Assembly (NCBI RefSeq): GCF_000381765.1
Contig: NZ_KB907084.1
Location: forward strand, 34,647-98,646
DNA: 64,000 nt
Source: [Zimmermannella] faecalis ATCC 13722
Lineage (GTDB): Bacteria > Actinomycetota > Actinomycetes > Actinomycetales > Microbacteriaceae
Direction: 5' to 3'
A program made the position numbers and the translations under genes. Shown here one piece after another: positions 17,075 through 25,181 of this stretch (positions are counted from its first letter, which is position 1; each line of letters begins with the position of its first letter). The notes beneath the pieces were generated by a model. The model saw only the letters and a program-made list of their open reading frames with translations. It searched no databases and was not told the DNA's origin.

Positions 17075-17102
17075 GGGAACTTTCTCGCCCTCAGCCGCAT
17101 CC
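17075..17102 (+). promoter_or_regulatory. ECF-type promoter 4
   Basis: GGGAACTTT at 17075-17083, 13 nt, then GCATCC at 17097-17102; the ATG of gene D is 50 nt beyond the start of the -10 element. This is the fourth copy with identical spacing. Confidence 0.85.
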
Positions 17103-17146
17103 AATCTACGTTCCAAGCAACCACCACCGAACAAGGGGAAGCAGAC

Positions 17147-18049
17147 ATGAGCAACTACCAGCCCAACGAGAGCATTGACCTCAACCAGGACGGCATCACC
17201 GACGCAGTTGCTGCCGACCTCGACGGCGACGGCATCGCCGAGACGGTCGTCGTCGACAGCGACCAGGACGGCGACGCGGACGCCGCGTTCAGCGACACCG
17301 ACGGTGATGGCTACGCCGAGACCACGTACCTCGACAGCGACGGCGACGGCTACGTCGACACGCAGCTCGTCGACACCGACGGCGACGGCTACGACGACGA
17401 GATCACCGCGCTCGACGACAGCGGCTCGACCACCTCGCCCGAGACCGAAACCGACACGGCGCCCGTGACCGACACCGAGACCACCGAGACCGACGGCACC
17501 TCGGGCGTGAGCGGCTCGGGCTACGAAGAGCTCGAGTACGACACCGACGGCGACGGCGTTGCCGACTCGGCCTACTTCGACCTCGACGGCGACGGCTACG
17601 AGGAGACGTTCGGCAGCGACACGAACGGCGACGGCTACATCGACACCGCGATCATCGACACCGATGGCGACGGCGAGTTCGACACCGGCGCGACCGACAC
17701 CGACGGCGACGGCTACCTCGACACGACCACCGACCTGAACACGGGTGAGCAGACCGGCGGCACGACGACCGACACCGACGAGGTCTCGAACACGACCGAC
17801 ACCACCGAGACCGGCGGCTCGACCGACACGCAGTCGGCGACGAGCAGCGACGGCTACTTCGACCTCGACGGCGACGGCTACGAGGAGACCTACGGTACCG
17901 ACACGAACGGCGACGGCATCGTCGACCAGATCTACTCGGACACCGACGGCGACGGCCAGACCGACCTCTACGGTGAGGACGCCGACGGCGACGGCGTCAT
18001 CGAGAGCTTCGACACCGACATGGACGGCTCGATCGACACGGTCCTCTAG
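17147..18049 (+). CDS. Acidic DxDGDGxxD calcium-loop repeat protein D
   Basis: A 300-residue acidic protein with about 16 DxDGDGxxD-type units in blocks of about 6, 5 and 5, separated by Thr/Glu-rich linkers (for example TSPETETDTAPVTDTETTET). The N-terminal MSNYQPNESIDLNQDGITD leads directly into repeats, with no signal peptide. RBS AAGGGGAAG lies before the ATG. It is the last gene of the set and converges on the dynamin/Hsp70 block, separated by a bidirectional terminator. Like A and B it is probably a Ca2+-responsive or structural polyanion; the function is unknown. Confidence 0.85.
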   Translation: MSNYQPNESIDLNQDGITDAVAADLDGDGIAETVVVDSDQDGDADAAFSDTDGDGYAETTYLDSDGDGYVDTQLVDTDGDGYDDEITALDDSGSTTSPETETDTAPVTDTETTETDGTSGVSGSGYEELEYDTDGDGVADSAYFDLDGDGYEETFGSDTNGDGYIDTAIIDTDGDGEFDTGATDTDGDGYLDTTTDLNTGEQTGGTTTDTDEVSNTTDTTETGGSTDTQSATSSDGYFDLDGDGYEETYGTDTNGDGIVDQIYSDTDGDGQTDLYGEDADGDGVIESFDTDMDGSIDTVL

Positions 18050-18059
18050 CGGCCACGAA

Positions 18060-18098
18060 CGAATCCCCGGCCCGGGCACTGCCTGAGCCGGGGATTCG
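18060..18098. terminator. Bidirectional terminator between repeat gene D and the GTPase block
   Basis: A 12-bp perfect stem (CGAATCCCCGGC and complement) with a 15-nt loop lies between two convergent genes and is followed by TCGTTTCCC on the plus strand. Confidence 0.85.
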
Positions 18099-18121
18099 TC
18101 GTTTCCCAGTTGGGAGGAGCG

Positions 18122-19570
18122 TTAGCCCTGGCGAACCGCCATGAGGGTGAACGACCGGTCGAGCACCTGGTACGCGTTCTGGCGCTCGGGGTACGGCTCG
18201 ACGACGGCGGCGCGGCGCGCCTCAACGCTCCAGCTCATCGCCTGCTCACGCAGCTGCTGCGGCGTGCTCTGCGCCGGCATCGCGAGCCGCTCAGCATCGT
18301 TGCGCGCCGAGAGCTGGCGGTCGAGCATCCCAACGAGCGGGTGGTTCGGCTCGATCGCGGCGAGGCGCTCGAGCGCGTCGAGCTCAGAGAGCGGATGCAG
18401 TTCGGGGCGCAGGCGCGCCTCGGCCACGATCGCGCGCAGCGGTGGCGGCGCCCCGTTCGACCACGCCAGGCGGTCGAGCGCGTCGAGCGCGCGGCGCGCC
18501 TTCACGTGGGCGTAGCGGCCGACGTAACGGTTCGCGAGGGCGCGGCGCAGGTCGTCGATGCCGGAGGCCTGCACGAGCCAGTCGCTCATCGCTCGCGCGC
18601 CGCGGCGCGCCTCCGCGCGCCCGTGGCGAATGCCGTATTCGCCGATGAGCTGCGCGAGCCGCGACACCTCGGCGTTCGGGATGCCCGGGGCGACCTCGCC
18701 GCCCCCGCTCGGGTCGCGCAGCTCGAGGTCGAGGTCGTCGACGCTCGCGAGCTGCGAGAGTGTGCCGGCGTCGTGCTCACGGATGAGCCCCGCCCGCGCG
18801 GCCTGGGCCATGTTGCCCGCGACCGCGACGACCGTGCCGAGGTGCGCGCCGTGCTGGCGCGAAAACTTCTCGGCGCCCGTGCGCGCGAGTTCGATCGGGT
18901 CTTGGTTGCCCCAGGGCGTGCCGCCGAACGTATCCGCGTGGCTGAGCACGCCGATCGCGCGTGCCGCCGTCTCGGCGGGGGTGTCGGTGATCGAGCCCCA
19001 CTCGTGCAGAAAGTCGGTGTCGTCGCGCAGCATCATGTCGTGGAACACGTAGATGAGGGCGTCGGCCTGCTGCACACTCTCGTGGCCGAGCACGGTGCGG
19101 CGGGTCGCGTCTTCGAGCTCGGTGGTCGTCGTCGCGAGGCCGGGTGTGTCGATGAGGGTCAGGTCGCGCAGTACGTCGGACTGGAGGAACACGACGGCGT
19201 GCGCGATGTGCTCGGTCGGCACCGGCAGCCGCTCCGGCAGGCAGCCGCGCTCGAGGTTGAACGGCACCTGCTGCCCGTCGCGCGTGATCACGATGCCCCG
19301 CTCGGGGCCGCCGAACGTGTAGTGCGTCGAGATGCGGGTGCACTCGGTCGCGCCGGTCGGGGCAACGACGCGACCGACAAGTGCATTCACGAGCGTCGAC
19401 TTACCGGCCTTGACCCGGCCGACAACCGCGAGGCGAATCGTCTCGTTGAGCTGACGCCGCACATTGTCGGTCACCCGACCCGTGCCGCGACGGTCGACGC
19501 GGTCAAACGCGTCGCACACGTCGAGCACGGCTCGACGCATCAGCTCCGTAACGGTCGCCCAGGTGCTCAT
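18122..19570 (-). CDS. Dynamin-like GTPase, IniC-like
   Basis: A 482-residue GTPase. The P-loop is GRVKAGKST within about residues 48-62, switch threonines follow in TECTRIST, and G3 is DTPG in LTLIDTPGLATTTTE; the G4 position reads LSHAD, not the usual TKxD. Length and layout match IniC (about 490 residues) of mycobacteria, a bacterial dynamin-like protein of the isoniazid-inducible operon thought to act on the membrane during envelope stress. Its ATG overlaps the stop of the Hsp70 gene by one base (TAATG), so the two are coupled. No clear membrane hairpin is seen, unlike its partner at 22140, so it may act as a heterodimer with it. Confidence 0.82.
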   Translation of the reverse strand: MSTWATVTELMRRAVLDVCDAFDRVDRRGTGRVTDNVRRQLNETIRLAVVGRVKAGKSTLVNALVGRVVAPTGATECTRISTHYTFGGPERGIVITRDGQQVPFNLERGCLPERLPVPTEHIAHAVVFLQSDVLRDLTLIDTPGLATTTTELEDATRRTVLGHESVQQADALIYVFHDMMLRDDTDFLHEWGSITDTPAETAARAIGVLSHADTFGGTPWGNQDPIELARTGAEKFSRQHGAHLGTVVAVAGNMAQAARAGLIREHDAGTLSQLASVDDLDLELRDPSGGGEVAPGIPNAEVSRLAQLIGEYGIRHGRAEARRGARAMSDWLVQASGIDDLRRALANRYVGRYAHVKARRALDALDRLAWSNGAPPPLRAIVAEARLRPELHPLSELDALERLAAIEPNHPLVGMLDRQLSARNDAERLAMPAQSTPQQLREQAMSWSVEARRAAVVEPYPERQNAYQVLDRSFTLMAVRQG

Positions 19571-22056
19571 TACTCGCCGGAGGACTTCCGGTCGGTGGTC
19601 GCGACCGCGTAGGCGACGTCAGAGAGCGGCTTCGGCGTGAACCGGCCGCTGATGTCGCTGAGCTGATCGTGGTTGCCGTTGTCGTCGTTGCCGAGCGTCA
19701 CGTAGATGCCGTACGGCTGGTCTTCATAGACGAAGTAGTGCGAGTAGCCGCCGGCTCCCTCGGTGTACTCCCCCTCGAACTGCGTGCCAGAGACCTCGTC
19801 GCCGACCTTCCAGTCGGACTCGGTGTCGTACGCCTTCTCGCCGTACTCGAGCGCCTCGTCGTACGAGTCGAACTCGATCAGGTAGAGCGTCGTGTTGCTG
19901 CGGTCGTACCAGGTGCAGCCGATCGCGAGCTTGACGCCGAGCTCGGCCTCCTGGCAGGTCGCGCCGTCGACCTTGACGATCCACTCGAGCGCCGACTCAC
20001 CGGTGAGCTCAGTGCAGTCTTCGGTGCCCGAGGCACCGGTGCCGTCCCAGCATTCGATGTCACCGGCGGGCACCTCGGGCGAGAGCACCTCGGGCTCGGG
20101 CTCGGTGTCGCCTGGCGAGAACAGCGCGATGCCGCCCCAGATGCCACCGCCGATCACGAGCACGGCGACGACCGCGATGATCGCGAACAGCAAGCCGCGC
20201 TTGTTCTTCGGCTTCGACTCGCTCGTCGACTGCGACGACGAGTAGCCAGACGTTCCCGGGCCATCCCCGCTCCCGGAGCCGCCCGCTGCGGAGTAGGCCG
20301 CGTATCCGGAGCTGCCCGAGCCATTCGAGCCGCCGGAACTGTTCGACCCGCCAGCGCCGCTCGAATATGCGCCGTAGCCGGCGTTGCCACCCGAGCCATA
20401 GCCGCCCGAGCCGCCAGCGCCCTGGTACCCGGAACTCTGATAGCCGGACCCCTGGTAGCCGCCACCCTGCGGACGCGAGTCCTGCGACGTCGACGGGCTC
20501 GGCGGTGCCGAATAGCCCGAAGCTGCGTTGCCCGACCCTGGGTTGCCCGCCCCCGCGTTGTTCGAACCCGCATTGCCGGCGCCCGGTGCGAACGGCGAGT
20601 ACTGCGACGTGCCGGTGCCCGATCCACTGGCCGACGTGTCGCCCGAGGGACGACCGGCGGCGGGCTGACCGGACTGCGGCTGTTGGTTCTGTTGGCCCTG
20701 CCCGGGCTGCTGCCCCTGACCGGGCCGCTGCCCCTGCTGCTGGTGGCCGGGCTGCTGGCCGGGCTGCGCGCCGAGGAACGGCTGCGGCGCGGTTGCCTGC
20801 TGCTGCGTCGGTGGCTGGCTCTGCTGCCTCTGCGGCATCGGCTGCGGCGGCTGCGCGCCGGGCGCCGGAATCGGGCGCTGGCCCTGCGGGCCGGTCGGAC
20901 CGGAGGGCTGCGACGCGGCGGGCGGGAAGTGGCCCGTTTCGGGGGCCGCGCTCGGCGCCTGCGCGGGCCGGGTCGACCCGAGCGGCGCAACGTAGAGCGC
21001 GCCCTCGGCGACGACGAGCTTCGGGTCGTCGAGCGTCGCGATGCGAATGCCGGTGCGCTCACGGATCATCTCGCTGATCGCTGGCGTGCGCGAGGAACCG
21101 CCCGTCAGGTACATGACCTCGGGTGCGGGGCCCGACACCGTGTCGAAGACCTCCTGCAGCAGCTTGCCCGCGCGGTCGAGATCGTCGGCGATGAGCGACT
21201 CGTACTCGGCGCGAGTGATCGTGACGACGGCGTCGTCTTCGCCGAGGCTCACGGCGATGTCTGCGTCGGGGCGCGTCGAGAGCTCCGTCTTGCCGGCGGT
21301 CACCGCGCGGCTCAGCGAGGTCTGCCCGCGCAGCTCGGCCATGGTCTTCGGCTGGTGCAGGCGCTCGGCGAGCGCCTTGTTGCCGCGCTGCGAGAGCGTG
21401 TCGAGGGTCCAGTCGAGCAGACGCGCGTCAAACGTACGGCCGCCGAGCACGGGGTCGCCGCCATACGCAAGCACGCGATAGCCCTGCGGTTCGTGCGGCG
21501 CACGCTCGAGCACGGCGATGTCGAGCGTGCCGCCGCCGAAGTCAAACACGGCGACGCGGGAGCCGGGCGCAGCCTGGTGATTGCGCGCGTAGTGTGCGGC
21601 GGCCGCGATCGGCTCGTTCACGGTGCGGATGGCCTCGGGCGCGAACCCGGCCGCGACGGCGGCGGTGCGCAGCGTCTCAATCTGCGAGGGCGCCCAGGCG
21701 ACGGGGTGCGTCAGCCACACCTCGGCCGGCGGCTCGTTGTTCTGCCGGCGCAGGCCCGCGGCGCGCACATAGTTGTACACCTCGCGCGCGATCTCTTCGG
21801 GGTCGACGATCTTGCCGGCAAGTACGACCTCGTTGCGGCCGATGAGGGTCTTCGGCGTGCGCTCGAACCCGTCGGGGTGGCGCAGCTGCGCGTTGATCGC
21901 CTCGTCACCGACGCGATAGCCGCTCGGGGTAAGCACGATCGCTGACGGCATCGAGATGCTCGAGTCGGAGAGCGCAACCGGTCGCACGTTGCCGTTCGCG
22001 TGAATAGCGGCGGCCGTATTCGACGTACCGAAGTCGATCGCGAGTCGCCAAGCCAT
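19570..22056 (-). CDS. Membrane-anchored Hsp70-family protein with outer Cys domain
   Basis: An 828-residue protein with four parts. Residues 1-365 are an Hsp70/actin-like ATPase domain (phosphate 1 DFGTSNTAAA, phosphate 2 VFDFGGGTLDIAV, adenosine motif YLTGGSSRTPAI). Residues about 366-620 are low complexity, first Pro/Gln-rich, then Gly/Ser/Tyr-rich. A transmembrane helix covers about 621-643. The C-terminal 179 residues face outside and have four cysteines (669, 681, 701, 714), likely two disulphides. The usual DnaK substrate-binding domain is absent. It lies between the two dynamin-like genes, so it probably serves or senses for them, linking an outer signal to cytoplasmic ATP turnover. 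Confidence 0.88.
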   Translation of the reverse strand: MAWRLAIDFGTSNTAAAIHANGNVRPVALSDSSISMPSAIVLTPSGYRVGDEAINAQLRHPDGFERTPKTLIGRNEVVLAGKIVDPEEIAREVYNYVRAAGLRRQNNEPPAEVWLTHPVAWAPSQIETLRTAAVAAGFAPEAIRTVNEPIAAAAHYARNHQAAPGSRVAVFDFGGGTLDIAVLERAPHEPQGYRVLAYGGDPVLGGRTFDARLLDWTLDTLSQRGNKALAERLHQPKTMAELRGQTSLSRAVTAGKTELSTRPDADIAVSLGEDDAVVTITRAEYESLIADDLDRAGKLLQEVFDTVSGPAPEVMYLTGGSSRTPAISEMIRERTGIRIATLDDPKLVVAEGALYVAPLGSTRPAQAPSAAPETGHFPPAASQPSGPTGPQGQRPIPAPGAQPPQPMPQRQQSQPPTQQQATAPQPFLGAQPGQQPGHQQQGQRPGQGQQPGQGQQNQQPQSGQPAAGRPSGDTSASGSGTGTSQYSPFAPGAGNAGSNNAGAGNPGSGNAASGYSAPPSPSTSQDSRPQGGGYQGSGYQSSGYQGAGGSGGYGSGGNAGYGAYSSGAGGSNSSGGSNGSGSSGYAAYSAAGGSGSGDGPGTSGYSSSQSTSESKPKNKRGLLFAIIAVVAVLVIGGGIWGGIALFSPGDTEPEPEVLSPEVPAGDIECWDGTGASGTEDCTELTGESALEWIVKVDGATCQEAELGVKLAIGCTWYDRSNTTLYLIEFDSYDEALEYGEKAYDTESDWKVGDEVSGTQFEGEYTEGAGGYSHYFVYEDQPYGIYVTLGNDDNGNHDQLSDISGRFTPKPLSDVAYAVATTDRKSSGE

Positions 22057-22139
22057 CTGCGGGTTTCCTTTACGTGGTCGGTGTTGCCGAGGGCAATTCT
22101 GCCGTACTTCGACAACGGGTCTGCAATGAGGATACGAGG

Positions 22140-23999
22140 TTAGGGTCGCCGGTCGGGGTTCGGGGCGCGACGTTTCTCTTCAATTCGCTCCGCTTCGCGC
22201 TCCGCCGAGGCGATCGCCTCGCGCAGCTGACGGATCTGCGGGTCGAGATTCGCGATGCGCTGCTTGCGCTCGGCCTCGGAGGCGCGGCGCGCCGACTCGA
22301 GGCGCTGCAGCTCGGACTTCGCGGCGTTCGCCGACTCGCGCAGGTCGCGGTCGAAGACCTTCTTCGCGTCGGTCGTGATGACGCCGAGCACGGCGCGCAC
22401 CGTGCGGTCGAGCGTCTCGCGCATCTCAGTCGCGGCGTCGGCGACGACCTGAATGACCGACTGCCGCTTCGCCTGCCGCCGCGCGAGCACGAACGACAGG
22501 CTGCCCATGACGCCGGCGCCGATCGCGGTGCCGATGCCGGGGAAGATCATCGAGCCGATACCGCCACCCATGAGGAACCCCGACATGAGCATGCGGGGGT
22601 CGGACCCCGCCGCCTTGCGGTCGTTCACGTCGCGCTTCGTCTGCGCCGCCTGCCCGGCACGACGCTGCACCTCGACGAGCAGGCCGCGCTGGGGATCCAT
22701 GCCCGCGGCAGCGTACAGCTCGGTGAGCAGCTGGGCTGAGCGGTGAATGATGCCGTTCATCGCGCGACCGATCTGCACCTCGACGTCGGCCGCCATCTCG
22801 TTCATCATCGCGGCCGACTGGCGGCCGCTCATCCCGGCGCCCTTGCTCTGCGCGAGCTCCTTCCAGTGCGCCGCGAAGTCGCGCCCGAGCCGGGAGTTTG
22901 CCGAAGTGAGGTCGACGCGCACGCGGTCGACGTTCGCGCCCCAGTCGTACTTCGCATCCTCGAACTTGCGCAGCAGCTGGTCGCGGTGTTCCTTGACCGC
23001 CGTGAGCGAGGTCTCGTCTTCGACGACACCGCCGAGGGCCTCGCGCTCGGTCTCGAGCGCGATGAGGGGCTGCCGCAGCAGGTCGGCGCCGCGGCGGAGC
23101 GCGTTGAGCGTCGGGAGCTGGCCAGCAAACTTCAGCGGGTCGCGGAGCGTCGCCGCGAGGTTCGGGATGCCGCTCATGTCGAGCAGCCGCGCGCGCTTCG
23201 CGTCATCGGGCTCGGCCGCGGCACGCTCGCCCCACGCACCCGAGACGCCGACGATCGGGATATTCCCAAGGCGGGGTTCGCGCTGCGCGAGGATCGCACG
23301 ATTCTCTTCAAGCACCGCCTGCCAGTTGCCGCGGTAGAGGTCGATCTTCGTCACGGCGAGCACGATCTGGTCAACCGTTGCGCTGCAGCGCACGAGGAAC
23401 TCGAGGGCGGGGGCCGTGATGCGGCCCGAGGCGTCGGTGACGAGGAGGAGGACGCTCGCGTTCTGCGACCGCTGAATCGCCCGCATCGCGTACGCCTCGC
23501 TGAGCCCGCCCGAGCCAGGTGTGTCGACGAGGGTTGCGTTCGGCACGTAGCCGGGGCGCACCGAGAGCGTCGCCTGCAGAGGCTGCTCGTCGGCGTTGAT
23601 GAAGATCGGCGAGTCGACCTGCACCCAGCCCGGCAGCTGCTGGGCGGGAATGCGCCGACGCTGGGGCTCCGACGCGAACTCGAGCTCGGCGGTGCCCTGT
23701 GGGAAGTCCTTCGTCGCGGGCATATAGCTCACGGCTAGCGCCGTCGTCTCGATCGGCGCGGTGGGCGCGAGGCCTGGGGCCGCGAGGAGCGCGTTGATGA
23801 GGGTCGATTTGCCGCGATTCATCTCGCCCACGACGACGACCGACGGCCGTACGCCCTGGGCGTTCTTCACCATCCGGGCGATCGTCGCGAACTGCTCGCC
23901 GAGCCCGTGCGCCTTTGCCGCCTGCCCGATCCCGCGGAACGCGACCGTCGCCGGGTTCGCGGGTTTCGCGGGCCGTTGCGGCGATGCAGTCGTCGTCAT
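22140..23999 (-). CDS. Dynamin-like GTPase, IniA-like, with membrane hairpin
   Basis: A dynamin-family GTPase of about 619 residues. G1 is GEMNRGKST near residue 56-64, G3 DTPGSGGLSE and G4 TKID in LAVTKIDLYRGN, all intact. A hydrophobic paddle-like hairpin lies near residues 470-504 (FLMGGGIGSMIFPGIGTAIG), and a charged coiled coil ends the protein. Length and architecture match IniA (about 640 residues), which binds and remodels membranes under cell-wall stress. It is the first gene of the block; the Hsp70 gene starts 83 bp after its stop. ATG 23999 is chosen; an in-frame GTG at 24008 is possible. Confidence 0.85.
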   Translation of the reverse strand: MTTTASPQRPAKPANPATVAFRGIGQAAKAHGLGEQFATIARMVKNAQGVRPSVVVVGEMNRGKSTLINALLAAPGLAPTAPIETTALAVSYMPATKDFPQGTAELEFASEPQRRRIPAQQLPGWVQVDSPIFINADEQPLQATLSVRPGYVPNATLVDTPGSGGLSEAYAMRAIQRSQNASVLLLVTDASGRITAPALEFLVRCSATVDQIVLAVTKIDLYRGNWQAVLEENRAILAQREPRLGNIPIVGVSGAWGERAAAEPDDAKRARLLDMSGIPNLAATLRDPLKFAGQLPTLNALRRGADLLRQPLIALETEREALGGVVEDETSLTAVKEHRDQLLRKFEDAKYDWGANVDRVRVDLTSANSRLGRDFAAHWKELAQSKGAGMSGRQSAAMMNEMAADVEVQIGRAMNGIIHRSAQLLTELYAAAGMDPQRGLLVEVQRRAGQAAQTKRDVNDRKAAGSDPRMLMSGFLMGGGIGSMIFPGIGTAIGAGVMGSLSFVLARRQAKRQSVIQVVADAATEMRETLDRTVRAVLGVITTDAKKVFDRDLRESANAAKSELQRLESARRASEAERKQRIANLDPQIRQLREAIASAEREAERIEEKRRAPNPDRRP

Positions 24000-24093
24000 G
24001 CGCTCCACGCTAGCGTCTGGGCCCCGGCCAGGCCACCACCACCCGATGCACCGGACGTACTACTTGCGGCTACGCGCGCCGCCGCGCGATCGC

Positions 24094-25158
24094 TCACGCC
24101 GTCTCGGCCGCGATGAGTTCGTCGATCGTGTGGCCGGGCTCGAGGGGCTCGCGCACCTCGCCGGGAGGGGTGCCGTCGCCGAAGGGCGAACCGCCGAGTT
24201 CCTCGCGGTGGTGCGGCGTGAGCCAGTTGGCGAGCCCCGGCCCCTTCGGCACGATCTGCGTCGGATTGATGTCCTCATGCACCTCGTAGTAGTGGCGCTT
24301 GATGTCGACGAAGTCGATCGTGTCGCCGAATCCGGGGGTCTGGAACAGGTCGCGCGCGTACGCCCACAGGGTGGGCAGCTCGCTGAGCTTCGACCGATTG
24401 CACTTGAAGTGGCCGTGATAGACGGCGTCGAAGCGGGCGAGCGTCGTGAAGAGGCGCACGTCGGCCTCGGTGACGTGGTCGCCCATGAGGTAGCGCCGGG
24501 TCTCGAGCCGCTCGCTCACGATGTCGAGCGCGGCGAACAGGCGGTCGTAGGCCGAGTCGTACGCGTCCTGGCTGCCCGCGAACCCGCACCGGTACACGCC
24601 GTTGTTGATCTCGGTGTAGATGTGCCGCATGACGGCGTCCATCTCGTCGCGCAGCGGCTCGGGGTAGAGGTCGGGCGCACCGTCGCGGTGGAACTCGCCC
24701 CACTCGGTCGAGAAGTCGAGGGTGATCCAGGGGAAGTCGTTCGTCACGACCTGCCCGGTCGCCTCCTCGACGATTGCGGGCACGGTGATGCCCTTCTCGT
24801 AGCCCGGGAAGCGCGCGAAGTAGGCCTCCTGCAGGCGCTCGTAGCCGAGCACCGGGTCGCGCCCGCCCGGGTCCTTGTCGAAGGTCCACGAGCGCACGTC
24901 GTGGGTCGGGCCGCAGACGGCCATCGAGATCGCGTCTTCGAGCCCGAGGAGTCGGCGCACGATGGTTGCCCGGTTTGCCCACGGGCACGCCCGCGAGACA
25001 ACGAGCCGGTAGCGGCCCGCCTCGACGGGCCAGGTCGGCACGTCGGCGCCGACGGGGCGCGCGTCGCGCGTGATGCGATCCCCAATGTAGTTCGTGTCGC
25101 GCTGGTACTCCTCACCGAGGTGGGTGTACGCGCCCTTTGTCGAGTACTCGTCGGCCAT
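24094..25158 (-). CDS. Glutathionyl-hydroquinone-reductase-like GST (YqjG/ECM4 type)
   Basis: A 354-residue Xi-class glutathione-transferase-like protein. It has the catalytic Cys58 in SRACPWANR, followed by a thioredoxin-fold half and an all-helical C-terminal half with RYLMGDHVTEADVRLFTTLARFD. Enzymes of this class reduce S-conjugated hydroquinones through the cysteine. Because actinobacteria make mycothiol rather than glutathione, the physiological thiol may be mycothiol; this is inference. It is separate from the ispE gene by 23 bp on the same strand and may be cotranscribed with it. Confidence 0.9.
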   Translation of the reverse strand: MADEYSTKGAYTHLGEEYQRDTNYIGDRITRDARPVGADVPTWPVEAGRYRLVVSRACPWANRATIVRRLLGLEDAISMAVCGPTHDVRSWTFDKDPGGRDPVLGYERLQEAYFARFPGYEKGITVPAIVEEATGQVVTNDFPWITLDFSTEWGEFHRDGAPDLYPEPLRDEMDAVMRHIYTEINNGVYRCGFAGSQDAYDSAYDRLFAALDIVSERLETRRYLMGDHVTEADVRLFTTLARFDAVYHGHFKCNRSKLSELPTLWAYARDLFQTPGFGDTIDFVDIKRHYYEVHEDINPTQIVPKGPGLANWLTPHHREELGGSPFGDGTPPGEVREPLEPGHTIDELIAAETA

Positions 25159-25181
25159 GTAGGCAGCCTACGTGCCGTATC

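Noticed and set aside
14401..18049. Short, regularly spaced DNA repeats that look like a CRISPR array or minisatellite
   Set aside because: The repeats are in frame, encode DxDGDGxxD loops, vary at third codon positions and lie inside four genes with ribosome-binding sites. There are no unique spacers of constant length.
24000..24093. A copy of the GGGAACTTT ECF promoter before the IniA-like gene
   Set aside because: A GCATC element is present on the minus strand, but the sequence 13 nt before it does not resemble GGGAACTTT, so the dynamin block was not assigned to the same promoter.
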